This document shows positions 1 through 12,105 of a stretch of DNA of 64,000 nucleotides, piece after piece. The notes below the pieces were generated by a model. It did no database searches. It worked only from the letters and a program-made list of their open reading frames with translations, and was not told the origin of the DNA. The stretch's first letter is position 1. Every line of letters starts with the position of its first letter. The stretch spans positions 1 through 64,000 of the forward strand of contig BDDD01001390.1 of NCBI GenBank assembly GCA_001972305.1, given 5' to 3'. Origin of the DNA: Cephalotus follicularis. Taxonomy: Eukaryota > Streptophyta > Magnoliopsida > Oxalidales > Cephalotaceae. The translations under genes were made by a program, and so were the position numbers.

Positions 1-1714
1 CCATAGAGATAGTGCCTCCATTTCTGTAAAGCAAACACTATGGCCGCCAACTCAAGGTCGTGTACGGGATAATTTTCCTCGTACGGCTTTAATTTCCTCG
101 ATGCGTATGCAATCACCTTACCATGTTGCATCAGGACGCATCCTAATCCTTTCCCAGAGGCATCAGTGTAAACAGTAAAGCCTTCATTACCCTCCGGTAA
201 TGCCAACACTGGAGCCGAAATCAACCGACTCTTCAACTCTTGGAAACTCGCTTCACAGGAATCATCCCACACAAAACTAGACTTCTTCTGAGTCAACTGT
301 GTCAGTGGTGTAGCAAGCTTCGAGAATCCTTCGATGAATCTCCGATAATAGCCAGCCAAACCCAAGAAACTACGAACCTCCGTCACGTTCTTCGGTTGGG
401 GCCAATCAACAATACTTTCAATCTTCGAAGGATCCACTGACAATCCTTCACTCGACACTATGTGACCTAGGAACGTCACATGATCCAGCCAAAATTCACA
501 CTTGCTGAATTTGGCATACAGTTGTTCTTTTCGTAGTGTCTGCAATACAATCCGTAAATGTTGCATGTGCTCCTCAACACTCTTCGAATAAATCAGGATG
601 TCGTCAAGAAAGATAACAACAAACTGATCAAGATAAGGTTGGAATACCCTGTTCATTAAGCACATGAAAGCTGCAGGAGCATTAGTCAAACCAAACGGCA
701 ATATCAGAAATTCATAATGCCCATATCTGGTTCGAAATGCGGTTTTCTCCACATCACCTTCCTTGATCCTCAACTGATGGTAGCCTGTTCTCAGGTCAAG
801 CTTGGAGTATACCATCGAGCCCTGCAATTGGTCAAACAACTCCTCAATATATGGTAGAGGATACTTGTTCTTTACCGTCACTTGGTTAAGCAGCCTATAA
901 TCAATGCATAGCCGCATCGATCCATCTTTCTTCTTTACAAACAGAACCGGTGCTCCCCATGGTGATACACTCGGTCTGATGAACCCTTTGTCAAGATAGT
1001 CTTGTAGTTGAACTTTCAACTCCTTCAACTCAGCAGGAGCCATCCGGTATGGTGCTCTAGATATAGGAGCAGTTCCAGGCAATAGCTCAATGCTGAATTC
1101 CACATCTCTCTCCGGTGGCAACGAAGTGAGTTCATCTGGAAATACATCAGCAAATTCACATACAACAGGCACTTGTTCAATATTAGGCGTACCTTTCGTA
1201 TGGTCAATCACATACGCCAAGTAACCTTCACATCCTTGCTTGAGGTATTTTTGTGCTCGTGTATATGAAATGATCGGAGCAGTAGCATTCTTCTCTCCAA
1301 TAAACTCGCACTTGGTACCATCTTGCAGGAAAAAGGTCATCATCTTGTTGTAGCAATCCACACAAGCATGATGAGCATACAACCAATCCATCCCCAAGAT
1401 TACATCAAAATCTCGGATAGGTAATACTATCAAATCAGCAGATAGTTCCATTCCAGCGATCACCATTCCACAATCTTTCATGACAGTGTCAGATAAAAGA
1501 CAAGTACCCGCAGGAGTACTTACTTCCAAAACATATGATAGTCTAGAAGTACTACCATGCAACTTGCAAGCAAAGCTAGATGCAATAAAGGAATGTGTAG
1601 CACCAGGATCAATCAATACATGAGCTAGGATGCAAGATATATAGATAGTACCTCCTACAACAGTAGTAGATTCTGGCACATCATCCTTAGATAAGGTATA
1701 GACTCTACCTTTCA
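1..1714 (-). CDS. Ty3/gypsy pol fragment (protease-RT-RNase H), open to the window edge
   Basis: Retrotransposon polyprotein segment. Read on the minus strand from an ATG at 1714, the frame stays open to base 1. In order it shows an aspartic protease (D-x-G-A active-site context near 1600-1620, then ILGMDWL near 1385-1405), the RT linker and core (LCIDYRLLN near 895-925, catalytic xDD near 600-608), and RNase H (TDAS near 160-175, then the KWRHYLYG region at the edge). Family knowledge: protease matures Gag-Pol, RT copies the RNA, RNase H removes the template. The ATG is the first in frame but need not be the native start, because pol in these elements normally follows gag in one frame. The visible part looks whole; the element as a whole does not. 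Confidence 0.88.
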
Positions 1715-2137
1715 TGATCCCCTTCCCGGTGTCTCTCTCTCATATAGGAGGGAAAATCAATAACTCTTTTGGAAATACTCATTCACTTTAAATGATTGTT
1801 TACATCATAAATTGGGTACATAGCCCTCACTCATTGAAATACAAGTGGTAGTGGTGATAAAGGACACCAAAACAGTTTATAATAATGTGACAGTAGCACA
1901 TTGATAACACTTTTATAAATCAATAATTCTTGCAATAAGAATTCTCACTTGAAAATGGTATTTTAAACCATGCATTGTATGTATATTACATATTTCGTTC
2001 AATCGGTTGCAATACCAGAAGATGTGATGTTAAATAACATCAAACAGTATATACTAGATGGTGATAGCATATACAATTCAATAACAATATCAAAACAAGA
2101 ACAATTCAATCAATGCATGAGTTTTCTGCCCAGAACA

Positions 2138-2207
2138 GTCGGCTGCCTGGAAGAACCAGTCGACTGCTGGGTTGAGTAGTCGACTGCTTTGGGTGGCAGT
2201 CGACTGC
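2138..2207. promoter_or_regulatory. TCGA-dyad motif cluster, K LTR, intron-side
   Basis: Four cagtcgactg-type copies, some of the asymmetric form cagtcggctg, lie 130-210 bp past the GAG|GTAGGGG box of this LTR (sense direction). Function unknown; regulatory role inferred from position only. Confidence 0.55.
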
Positions 2208-3376
2208 ATATGCCCAGAAATTGCAGAAAATTGCAGTCATGTAATGGCAATCCAATTCCAAATCAATTCAACACTCGTAATTATGCAAAAAATAAACATA
2301 CATAACATGCATACTCAAATCTTCCATAACATATCACTACCCCTACCTCGAATCGCTATCCCAAGATCAATTGAATGTAATCTTTCTCTTTGAGTTCCAA
2401 GTCACTTTCACCAACAATTCTTTCAATTCAGAAGTATCAATCTATGTACACATGTTTTATGGATACATGTATCAATATCAGTAGGTTTCAATAACATTAA
2501 CAAACTTAACACTAGCTCATTTATCTTTACTTTCATCATTTCACCACTTTTTCCTTTTGAACTCTATGTCAACAATCATTAATCTTGGTTCATTGTTCTT
2601 AATTTGTTTTGACAGAAGATATGTACCTAAAAATCAGTAGGTATATATATACTAATCAACAACTATAATCATCCTTTAGTTACATCAAAATTACTAGACT
2701 CTCGAGTCTCTAGTTCCATTTAAAACACTTCCATATCTCAATAATTTGTTCAATCCATCTAAAGATTTGAATGTTTCAACAGTAGATATATCCTTACTTA
2801 GGAGTCATTAAACATATCTTAACATTAACAATAATTACAATTCATTCTAGAGGTTATACCACCAATTCCTCTTGATTTCAATATTAATTTCCATTTCAAA
2901 TTCAAAGATTGTGATTCCAATTCCATTAACAGAAGATATGTATCATTTCTCCTAGTCATTTAATCATCAAAATAACAAGAATTTCGGATTGAGAACTTAC
3001 CAAGTCTCTAAAGCCTCAAAATTCCTTCTTTGAGCTTCCCAAAATAATCAAATGCAAGCTCCACTAATCCCTTCCTTCTTTCTGTGTTTTCTAACACTCA
3101 AACACCATTCATTCAGCAGATATAACTCTCAAGATCCCACCTAATTCATCAGATTATCACCTACTCAAATGCACTCACTCTTCCTTTCTTTCTTTACTCC
3201 ACACATGCATCACTCACTCCACTTTTCATTAATTTAATCAATTGTGGTTGTTAGATCTGCAGAGAACATGCAACATCCTCCTTTTGCATGTTCTGGCCGG
3301 TGGTGGAAAGTATGGGTCATTATCCCATCTGTCCATCATGTCTTGGCACATGCTAGGCAATCTGCCCAGAGCATAC

Positions 3377-3458
3377 CAGTCGACTGGCCATAGTGGGCAG
3401 TCGACTGCCTTCCTCACGTGGCAAACAGTCGGCTGTTCCCATGTGGCAGTCGGCTGTC
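3377..3458. promoter_or_regulatory. TCGA-dyad motif cluster, K LTR, start-side
   Basis: Perfect cagtcgactg at 3377-3386 and 3398-3407, then two cagtcggctg variants. The cluster lies about 170-255 bp after the sense start of the LTR, where the upstream promoter (U3) would be expected. Confidence 0.6.
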
Positions 3459-3631
3459 TGGCCTAAATTAGGGTTTCTAATCATTGATACATCTCCAATT
3501 GCACATTTAATCATCACCCAACAATTACCAATCATAGAAATCAATGAAATTGGACAATTAACTCAAATAAAATATATATTTAATTTTAAATATTAAATCA
3601 AAATGCAATAATTAAAGTTGTGGTCATTACA

Positions 3632-4065
3632 GTCGATGCCTTCAAGGCAAAACCCTTAGGCGTCGATGTTCATCACAACGCATCGACGTTTAAGGTAGGA
3701 ACCTTAACACGTCCTCGCGTTATGTGCAAGACCCAATGCATAGCCACCAAAGACGTCGATGCCTTCCATAGACGTCGATGTTTAAGTGGTACCAGGAGGT
3801 ATCACTTCGACCAAACTCCATGTCAAGGGAGAATTCATCCTCCATCCACGCATGCACTTCCCAGGTACACCACTTACGGCGTAACACGTACAACAGGTTA
3901 TTTATATGTATAACCAAATCATTAATCCATCAAAGTCCACAAGTCCAGGGGCAAACATTGCATTTCTGCAAATGGTTGGAATAGACATTGACGCTTAACT
4001 AAGATGTCGACGTCTATTGCCTCATCGCATAAAGACATCGATGCTTATCTCAAAAGCATCAACGT
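3632..4065. promoter_or_regulatory. TCGA-dyad motif cluster, LTR L, intron-side
   Basis: Repeated gcgtcgatg, gcatcgacg, gacgtcgatg and gatgtcgacgtc copies. They lie 250-690 bp past the GAG|GTAGGGG box in sense direction. Confidence 0.55.
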
Positions 4066-4825
4066 TTATGAGTCCAGAACTCTGTCTCTTTCATACGACA
4101 ACCAAACAGGAACATAAAATCCAAAATACATGCAGTATAACACGGGATTCATACAGAATTCAACGTGCATGCATAGTCCATTCAACCAGGTGTTCATATT
4201 ATCAAACTAACATCCAAATCCACTCCAAAACAGGCATGCAATTCATGCATTTTATTCATGGCAAGACATTAGCTTTGAACTCAAAAGTGCACATATACTT
4301 CCCCTACCTCTGGTTTCAAGTTAGAAACCTTGAAAGTCCACCTCTTTGTGTTCCAAGAATTTTCCACAGCAGCTCCAAGGTTGTCCCGTTGCTGCAAGCT
4401 TCCAGCTCCAAGTTTTCCCAAGCTCCACTGGTCCAGTAACGGTGGAACTCCCTCTTCACACTCACTATTTCTTTTATTCCTCTCTTTAGGTGTTTTAAAC
4501 GAGAGAGAGAGGGGTGGGTACGGGGTTGTTCTTATGCAGATGGTTCCCTCTCCCTCTTCCTCTATGCACTAAATGAACACTCTTGTGTTCTCTCCCTCTT
4601 CCCCATTCAATTTCTGCATTCTAACCTTGTTTCTTTCTCCTTTTCTTTTGCAGGTTGTATGCATGCTAACACTTGTTACATTCTCCATCCTTCTTCAGTC
4701 ATGCAAGTCAGAAGGTTATTATGCATGCCCAACACGTCCCACTTAGTGTCCCAAGATGCCTGCAACAAGTTAAGAATTGGCCCCCTCTTTGCAAGTTATT
4801 CCGTCAGTTCATAACGTGACTGATA

Positions 4826-4990
4826 TCCTTTTTAAAGACATTGATGTCTTTCTTAGATGTCGATGTCTTTTCCCCTTTTCGTACAAGGGCATCGATGCCT
4901 TTGTCTGCATCGACGTGCATGTTCATGCATTTACGTGCGCCCCTTGTTCTCATAGGCGTCGACGTCTTTACAAAGACGTCGATGGGTTTA
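4826..4990. promoter_or_regulatory. TCGA-dyad motif cluster, LTR L, start-side
   Basis: Runs of gatgtcgatgtc, gcatcgatgc, gcatcgacgtgc, gcgtcgacgtc and gacgtcgatgg, located 200-365 bp after the sense start of LTR L. Confidence 0.6.
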
Positions 4991-5190
4991 GGCCAAAACT
5001 GCACTGTTTTGCCTCTAATTGCATCTCTTTGAATTTCTTTAACATCTCCATCATTCCTTCTTCCAAAATCTAACCTCTTAAATTTTGGAAAGCATCATTT
5101 AAGTCAAAATTTATGCCATTCTCATTAACTCAATAATAATATTTCAATAAAATTGAAATATTACATCGTGCAAAAATCTCGGGCGTTACA

Positions 5191-5569
5191 TCATTGCTTA
5201 AATGCAGACCTTAGAGGAAGAGGTGAGACCTCGCTGCTTTAAGGCAGACCACGGTGCTTGAGGTCAAACCTCACTCCTCGATGGCAGACCTCAGTGATTG
5301 AGGACATGCCTCTCCACTTAAAGGTAGACCTCAGTGGAAGAAGGTAGACCTCAAAGGAAGAGGTCAGACCTCAGTAGATGAGAGCAAACCTCGATGCTTG
5401 ATGGCAGACCTCAGAGGTTGAGGTCTGAGTTGAAAGCTCAAAGTGAGACTTCGGTACTTGAAGGTAGACCTTAGACGAAGAGGTCAAAGCTGAAAGCTCG
5501 AAGTGAGACTTCGGTGCTTGAAGGCAGACCTCAGAGGAAGGGGTCAGAGCTGTAAGCTCAAAGTGATAC
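5191..5569. repeat. Tandem repeat, about 60-bp and 30-bp units
   Basis: Degenerate tandem array built on cttgaaggcagacctcagag. The right half holds three units of about 60 bp (each ending near gaaagctcaaagtgagactt); the left half has shorter units of roughly 25-30 bp. It lies between the end of LTR L and the start of LTR M. A related inverted trace (aggtctgccttcttgaggtc) appears at 15468-15490 inside element B. No gene seen. Confidence 0.75.
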
Positions 5570-6448
5570 TGTCGCGCCTCGAACCGTGAGGAAACCCCCA
5601 CGACTCAACAGGTGAACACCATCCCTTCAACCCATTCATATCATAATATAAATCATATTCCAAAAGTGCTATAAATTTAAAACTTTAATCAATCATATTC
5701 ATCTGTGGAATAATCCATTGAATATATTGGACTATGCCGCTTGTAAAGAAAAAATACATATTGTATACTGGGCATAACCCTCAGCAAACCACACTCCCGT
5801 AGGAGGAATCAACGGTTTATAAATGGGCTCAGCTCTCAGTGACCACAACTTACTCATAATTATCTCAAGTTAGGAACCCATGCATATCCAATACATCACA
5901 CACATTTCTTAAGCACTGCCACATGTCGGCAGGGCGATAGCTAAAATAAAACATGTTTATAGATTGTCTCTTATACATTAAACCCTTTTAGGCCACTCAT
6001 ACATGCAAAATAAAATCAAATTATTAAACCATAATATACCTTAGACATCCCATTTGTCTCAATCTATCTCATTGAAATCCTTTACCTATGCCTGACCCAT
6101 TCCATTACAATGAAATGGGCAGCGACATATAGTCGGGTAGGTATACTATATGCTATGCATGCAACAGTATAACAGTATGCAAAGTATGCATCAGTGTAAC
6201 AATGTGACAGTGTACAGTATAACCGTATGCCATGTGATGCAACAGTATAATAATATGTTATGCATGCAGCAGTTTAACCATATATGCATGGCATGTCATA
6301 TGCATGAATAACAATTACGGACAACTTCAACATACCAACTGTTCCTAAGCGGTGGCATACTTAGCTAGTCCTAATCACATCAAAGGCGATAGGCCTGCAA
6401 ACCCTCCATAAAAACCATCCGTAGGGACAATCAATCCGTAGGTCCGAG
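5570..6448 (-). repeat. LTR M, left part (host site of element N)
   Basis: Starts tgtcgcgcctcgaacc in the manner of the other LTR ends, with no coding sequence. It shares blocks with 13970-14640 inside element B, such as aaaagtgctata, ggactatgcc and cactgccacatg. Element N begins directly at 6449, so the rest of M lies beyond the right edge. It is the oldest layer of the nest. No TCGA motif cluster seen in this part. Sense strand inferred from the tgtc..cgcc end. Confidence 0.6.
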
Positions 6449-7589
6449 TGTTAGATAGGATGACCCGACAAGCCATTGGATGAGCTTTCGTATTGTATCT
6501 ATCGATGTATATAAACAAATTTATTCCTAATATATGACACGTGCTACTTTGTTTATTATTTTATATGGCAATATCACTTGTGTTTTATCATATAATCGAA
6601 GTAGTTATTATAAATCTGCTTACACTTGTGATGCCCTCACATAAGGTTGGATGCCAAGCATGGAGACAGTGAGATTGACTACCTTATTCCTTATGTCAAA
6701 TTAGTTCCAAGTCATAGGTTCACTTTGTGGGTATTAGTAAACCCGATAGACTTGCACGTATGTTGCCTGCTCATGGAATTGGAGGATGGATTCTCTCACT
6801 ACCATCTGTGTTGGCCACTAGGGCAAATACGGGGTGCGCGTTGGGAGCGTGTACACTGAACTGGACCCGTGTAGGAGACACTGTTTGGATAGTCGCTATT
6901 CTCGTATCAGTAGTGACTCCTACTCGTTGCGGTTGTGTATAAGTGTTCGTCACTAAGCGAGTTTTCGAACTCGTCTGATCCATAGACTTGAGCGACTACT
7001 CTATATTGTATGGAGATGGTTATGCTTTGATCTCCACCTTACACAGTTCTTGCGCAAGGCTGGCAATCCGGTAGTCTTTGGGTATGATCTAATCGACACG
7101 AATATAAGCGAGTGTAGAATATGGGATTGTCACACCTGAGTGAAGGTGATCGGCTCTATTATGGTCTGATTGTACATTGGACTTATGAAATCCTTGGCCA
7201 AGGTTGAGGTGGATTGGAAATTAGATTTCTGAAGAGTGTACCAAAGATCCTAGTAATAATCGGATATTTTAGGTATTGAGGTATTATCTAGGGTTGACAC
7301 GTATCCTTACCCCAGACCTCAATCGGGGCCAACTATGACAAGATATTATAGTACACGCGAACTGATGACTTAGAAAGTCTCGCGTTATGGAGGGGTGTAA
7401 TAAATTATGAAAAATTAATTAGATTAATTTTTCATCTGGATAGTATTGGATATTATTCGGGGAGCATTTAGAATGGCTTAACCGAAGCCTAGAGTACTTC
7501 GGTAATTTATGAACATCACCGATATTAACAGAGATTTTAAAGGGTCCCTGCCCGATTATGATCAGTACATTAATATATTGGACATATTA
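6449..7589 (+). repeat. N 5' LTR, first piece
   Basis: Matches the 3' LTR pieces 50711-51259 and 61412-61934 (shared ttagataggatgacccga start, ggttggatgccaagcatgga, ggttatgctttgatctccac). Ends at tatta, the target duplicated by element A. Confidence 0.9.
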
Positions 7590-9653
7590 TGTAATGACCT
7601 GAAATTACGTTAAAGTATTGTTTAATGGGAAAGTACTTGGTCTAAGTCTTATGTATGATGTGAAATATGTTGTGTGACCTTGTATCTTTCTTGCATCATG
7701 TTTGGTGGGAATATCATGTTGTAAGCATCGACTGTAAGGATTAAGCGTCGACGGTGTACAGTAAATCGGCAGCTCTTTAGAATGGTTTAAGGAAACGTCG
7801 AATGGATGCCTCGTAGCGTCGATAGGACAAGACAATTTCACCTAAGCGCCGACGGTTCCACAAAAGCTACAATGCTTAAGTTATGAGCGACAACGCTTTG
7901 GACCCTTGTAACGTCGATTAAAAACAGTGGGTTTTTAACTTCAGAAAACTACTCCAACCGACGACGCTTTAAGTAAAGCGGCGACGCTTTGAAGACAAGC
8001 GTCAGCACTTCAAGTTCAGCTGATGACGCTTAAACAAAAATGGTAGTTTGACCTAGTCAAAGCCCGAAAGGGGCGACGCTTGGAATGAAGCGCCGATGCT
8101 TTGCCCTGCGTACCTGTCAGAAGCCTTGAACAAACCCGTAAGCGGCGACGCTTGAACACGAGGCGTCGACTCTTTGGCCTGCAGACTAGTTGCCCAAATC
8201 TGGCTTTTGTCTCTTTGTAGATTAATTATATTAAAGTAGGGACACATGGCAAGCTAGGGAAGAAAGATTTCAGATATTTTATGTTGGAATGATTATGAAA
8301 TGCCAAGTGTCACCATTTGGTTGATGGAAATTAGAGCACATGGGCAACTAAGGGAGTGACTCACAAGAGAGAGAAACTTACTCTCCAAGAAATTCAACTC
8401 AGTCTATTTATGAGTGTAGTTCAGCTGAAAAGAGAGTGTTTTATACTGAGATTGAAGAGGAGAATTCAGCAAGAGAATGAGAAAAGGAAATCTAAACCAA
8501 AGCAAGGAAATTCAATATTCATTTATACCAAGGTTTCCTATGCTATTTTCTAAAATTATGCAGCAGATTGTTTTATTCATATCATGCTCATTTTTGATGA
8601 ATCTTAGAATGGTTTAATGTTTTGAAAACTTTAAGATGTTTTATTTAACTGTTATGTTTTGTATGTTCTGAAATTCTGTCGAATTCTTGATGAAAACCAT
8701 GTTTTATTTTACTGCTCTTGTACTGCTAGCATATGAAACCAGTGACTTTAAAAATTCATAACAGTTTCGTTTCTCAATAAACTCTTATGAACTTTAGCTT
8801 TTTGTAATCGCTGAGATGTCTACCTTAACTTCTGTGTTTTAAGTTTTTCCTGGAAACTATTATTTCTATATGAAATATCAGTTTTAGAAATATTATGCAA
8901 TGTTGTTTTATGAACGCTTTGAGCTGATCCCTCAAACTGATGAGAAATGCTTTATGAATTGTGAAAGGAAATGAAATGAAATGAACTGCTCTTGGATTGG
9001 GATCCAAAGAGGAAATTTAATGGAGCATAGAGTGCTCACAGACATGCATATGATGTAAGGATAGTAATCGGGGAGTGCATAATGGCTCGGTGAAGCGGAG
9101 TTTGAAAGGGTTCATTAAGTTTTATAATTCCGAAAGTTTATGAAATGTTCTGGTTATGTGTTATGATCAGAAAAGAGATATGATGAAATAAGTTTACTTT
9201 GAAAACCTTACTGGGCTATTTAAGCTCATTCTTTCAAAATTTTGTTTTCAAATAAAATGTTTTCAGGAAATTATTGAATGAAGAATTCGAGCTTTAGAGG
9301 GAGCTCATAAGAAGAAGTTTTGAGAAAGAATATGCGATATGCAATAGTGTTTACAGAAATTGATTTTGAAATGTAATAAGAATCATGTTTTTTCGCTGTG
9401 TAATATTTTATGACAATTGATGTTGAAAAGTAAAAGTATATGAATTTTATGGGTTATGACATCCTTACATGAGATGATGATGTTAGAAACTTTGGTTAAA
9501 GGGTATAGAGTATGTTGAAAAGTATAAGAATTTAATGATATATGTTAGCATTAGATAAGAGTGCTAAATGTGTGATGGTTCACCCCCACGTAATGCACCT
9601 AATCCTCGAGATTCGCTTTGAGTATTTAGTGGACTCGGATCGGGGGCGTTACA
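7590..9653 (+). repeat. A 5' LTR
   Basis: 2064 bp, tgtaatgacc..gggggcgttaca. Related across much of its length to solo LTRs E and F (shared gcagcagat, tggtttaatgtttt, gacatgcat.tgatgtaagg blocks). A TATA-like ctatttatgag lies at about 8402, followed by a GC-type donor-like site AAA|GCAAGG at 8502 and an acceptor-like tttcag ending at 9266. Confidence 0.92.
7724..8170. promoter_or_regulatory. TCGA-dyad motif cluster, A 5' LTR
   Basis: Diverged copies of agcgtcgacgct and half-sites (gcgacgctt, gcgtcagcactt), 135-580 bp after the LTR start and before the TATA-like site. Confidence 0.55.
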
Positions 9654-9656
9654 GTT

Positions 9657-9670
9657 ATGATATCAGAGAG
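9657..9670 (+). other. Primer-binding site of element A
   Basis: Sequence tgatatcagaga begins a few bases after the 5' LTR and resembles the usual plant tggtatcagagc, complementary to the 3' end of initiator tRNA-Met. Confidence 0.75.
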
Positions 9671-9725
9671 TTGTTTATTGTTATATTGAGGATATAAGTT
9701 ATGTATTTGCTAACCTGATTTTCAG

Positions 9726-10139
9726 ATGTCAACACCGAGCAAATCTTATAATTCCGAAACCAGTACAAGATTCTCTCAGTGCGGATCGTCTGAACAGGTA
9801 GAATGGCATGTACAAGTTCTGATGGATAAGAACTAGAAGCTGCGTGAGGAAATAGAAGCTTTGAGAGAAATGATAGCCAATAATCGAGAAGAGTTCTATA
9901 CACACATATACCAAAGGGAAGAAGAATATACTCAAGAAAGAGCAAGAAAGGACGCAATTCTTAGAGAAATAAAACTTGGTATTAGGGTGCTTCTAAGAAA
10001 TATATGGGGGATTAACCGTATACTCATAAGGGGTGTTAGAGAAAACCTACTAATGATGATAAGACGTATTCAGGAGGAAGTACCCGATGATGATACATCT
10101 AGCGATGAAGACTATAGTGATTATAAAGAAACTTTGTAA
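9726..10139 (+). pseudogene. A gag, N-terminal piece
   Basis: Reading frame after the primer-binding site, starting at ATG 9726 and holding a charged, probably helical stretch (REEIEALREMIANNREEF, then many E/R residues). In this family such a region precedes the Gag core. The piece stops being gag at 10139 because element B begins at 10145. Fossil; contains at least one break. Confidence 0.65.
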
Positions 10140-10732
10140 GATGTTGTCACACCCCGCTTCCATAACACAACATTTAGGTCATGGCAATTAACATATATTA
10201 AGCTTATTGCAAAATACAAATAAATTAAAACCTTTAAAAACATAATATCTTTGCGGAAGCATATGAATCATAAGCTGAAACCACACGTATTATGCATCAC
10301 ATACTACATAATACTAGTATTTATCACCTTATAACCATTGTCAATTGCCCTCAAATAGAGCGTGATCAAAATTCAATATAATAATACACCATCCACTGAT
10401 TACAATAATCCATTATCCATAAATACAATACATAAGAGAAGAACAAATCAGTCTTCGCTTCAAATCTCCAAGTGTGCGCAATAACAACATCCACTGCATC
10501 AATCTGAAACAGTTGGGGGTTAGCCTTTGTCCTCACTCGGCTAAGTAGAGAAAATATAAATGCACTTTGTGGACAACGATAATGAATGACATTAAATGAA
10601 TGCATTCATGATGAGATACTATATATATACAATACGTATGTGTATGTGTATATCGATCAATATTTGAGCAACCATGCCAAGTGGCTACAACCATGCAACC
10701 CATCAAGTCACAATGGACCACTCAATCCAATC

Positions 10733-11400
10733 AATCATGTCACATCGGACAACCAATCTATCAATCATGTCACATCGGACACACAATCCATTCAATCATG
10801 TCACATCAGACACACAATCCATCAATCATGTCACATCGGACCAACAATCCAATTCAAGTTGCTTACACAACAGTGCTTAGCAACCGGTTACTTACACAAC
10901 AGTTCTTAGTAACCCAAAAGGGAGTCCCTGGCTACTTACTTAACATAGCTTAGTAACCATTACATGGGAAACCCTAGCTACTCACTCAATAGAGCTTAGT
11001 AGCTTTCGTATATGGAATCTCGGGCTACTTACTCAACAGAGTTTAGTAGTGGAGTTCCTAGCTACTTACTCAACAGATCTTAGTAACCCGAAAGGGAGTC
11101 CCTGGCTACTTACTCAAAAGAGCTTAGTAACCATTGTATGGGAAACCCTAGCTACTTACTCAACAGAGCTTAGTAGCTTCTGTATATGGAATCTCCGGCT
11201 ACTTACTCAATAGAGCATAGTAGTGGAGTTCCTGGCTACTTACTCAACAGAGCTTAGTAACCCAACAGGGAGTCCCTGGCTACTTACTCAACAGAGCTTA
11301 GTAACCATTCTATGGGAAACCCTAGCTGCTTCCACGCAATGTTTAGTAGCCAACACATGTGAAATTCCTAGTTAGTTCCACTCCGTGTTTAGTAACTAAT
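10733..11400. repeat. Two tandem arrays in the B left LTR
   Basis: First, about four to five units of 28-30 bp (caatcatgtcacatcgga) at 10733-10855. Then about ten units of 45-55 bp at 10860-11400, built on ctacttactcaacagagctt. In the second array the linker alternates among cccaaaagggagtccctgg, ccattgtatgggaaaccct, cttctgtatatggaatctc and tggagttcctgg, giving a higher-order period of about 180-190 bp. The right LTR has the same arrays at 25290-25960 with a different unit count and order. Confidence 0.85.
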
Positions 11401-11844
11401 GCGGAATTCCCATCACAACCCATCAATAAATGATGCTAACCGGCCCCGAGCTGGGAAAGCACATGGCTAATTATCCCGCGGTGCTAGGAAAGCTTGACAA
11501 TCAATCAATCCAGTCAATTATGTTTCAAGTAGTATATATGATCATAAACGCTTGAAATCATATCTATACATATAGATGTATACAAAACAGTCCTTTCAAA
11601 ACAGTCATCAAGTAATTTACGTAAAATAAAGTACTTGCCAAAACATATTTATTCAAAATATGTAACAATCCTTTGAAACCTCGTTTCAATCTTTGAAATA
11701 TAACATTTCATACAAAATATTGTTTATAACAAAACCATAATCCCATTGTCTAAAATGATAAACACTTTAGCAATTATGTACATTTCAATCCATAATAATA
11801 TGCAATGCAACCATATGCTCGAAATGCAAACGGGCTCTATTCGC

Positions 11845-12105
11845 ATCAACGTGTACCATATAGGCGTTAATGTTCAAACCAGTAAATTAAGTGTCGCCGC
11901 TTAACTCTTAGCGTCATCGCTTATTCCCTCGACGTCGACGTTTTGAGGTAGGAACCTCAGGCGTCAACACTACATGTGTCCATTCTCACACACAAGGAAT
12001 CATGGCGTCGACGTTTTCTCTAAGCGTCGACGTTTATCGTGAAGAGATAATTCATTCTCCGTATGACAGTCCATAGCGTCGACGCTTCTTTCCTAAACGT
12101 CGACG
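11845..12105. promoter_or_regulatory. TCGA-dyad motif cluster, B left LTR
   Basis: Copies such as gacgtcgacgtt, ggcgtcgacgtt, agcgtcgacgtt, agcgtcgacgctt and acgtcgacgg, lying 235-500 bp past the CCAG|GTAGG box in sense direction. Confidence 0.6.

Larger units (their letters stand above)
1..3631 (-). mobile_element. Element K: Ty3/gypsy retrotransposon, partial
   Basis: Minus-strand Ty3/gypsy element that runs off the left edge. Parts seen, in sense order from the right, are an LTR (about 1740-3631, sense start TGTAATGACC), protease, reverse transcriptase and the start of RNase H. No gag region is recognisable between LTR and protease, so it is not a whole element. It lies inside LTR L, whose sequence begins directly at 3632 with gtcga as the likely right target-site copy; the left copy is outside the window. 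The LTR is of the same family as solo LTR J2 (41055-43729). Confidence 0.85.
1740..3631 (-). repeat. Partial LTR of element K (J family)
   Basis: The right end reads gtggtcattaca, matching the right end of solo LTR J2 (gcggtcatta..). The two share the cagtcgactg-type motifs at matching places, the AT-rich end, and the cactacccctacctcgaat box (sense GAG|GTAGGGG). This copy lacks the J2 portion that begins tgtcacacccc. The left limit is approximate: it is where similarity to J2 replaces pol-flanking sequence. Confidence 0.7.
3632..5190 (-). repeat. LTR L (H-like family), right part
   Basis: Ends ctcgggcgttaca at 5190, like the H LTRs. It shares with them the taggaacctta block, the cgtcgatg-type motif clusters, and the cttcccctacctctggtt box (sense GAG|GTAGGGG, donor GT at 4317-4316). 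The left part lies beyond K and the window edge. What follows at 5191 is not the tccaccccc polypurine complement, so this end faces flanking DNA; L is either a solo LTR or the 5' LTR of a minus-strand element. Confidence 0.75.

Noticed and set aside
3620-3913. Open frame of 97 codons
   Set aside because: Lies in LTR L over the cgtcgatg motif cluster; no protein-like pattern, and the frame is not kept in the H LTRs.
10586-10953. Overlapping open frames of 68-107 codons
   Set aside because: Produced by the caatcatgtcacatcgga tandem repeat; the counterpart at 25238-25475 shows the same artefact.
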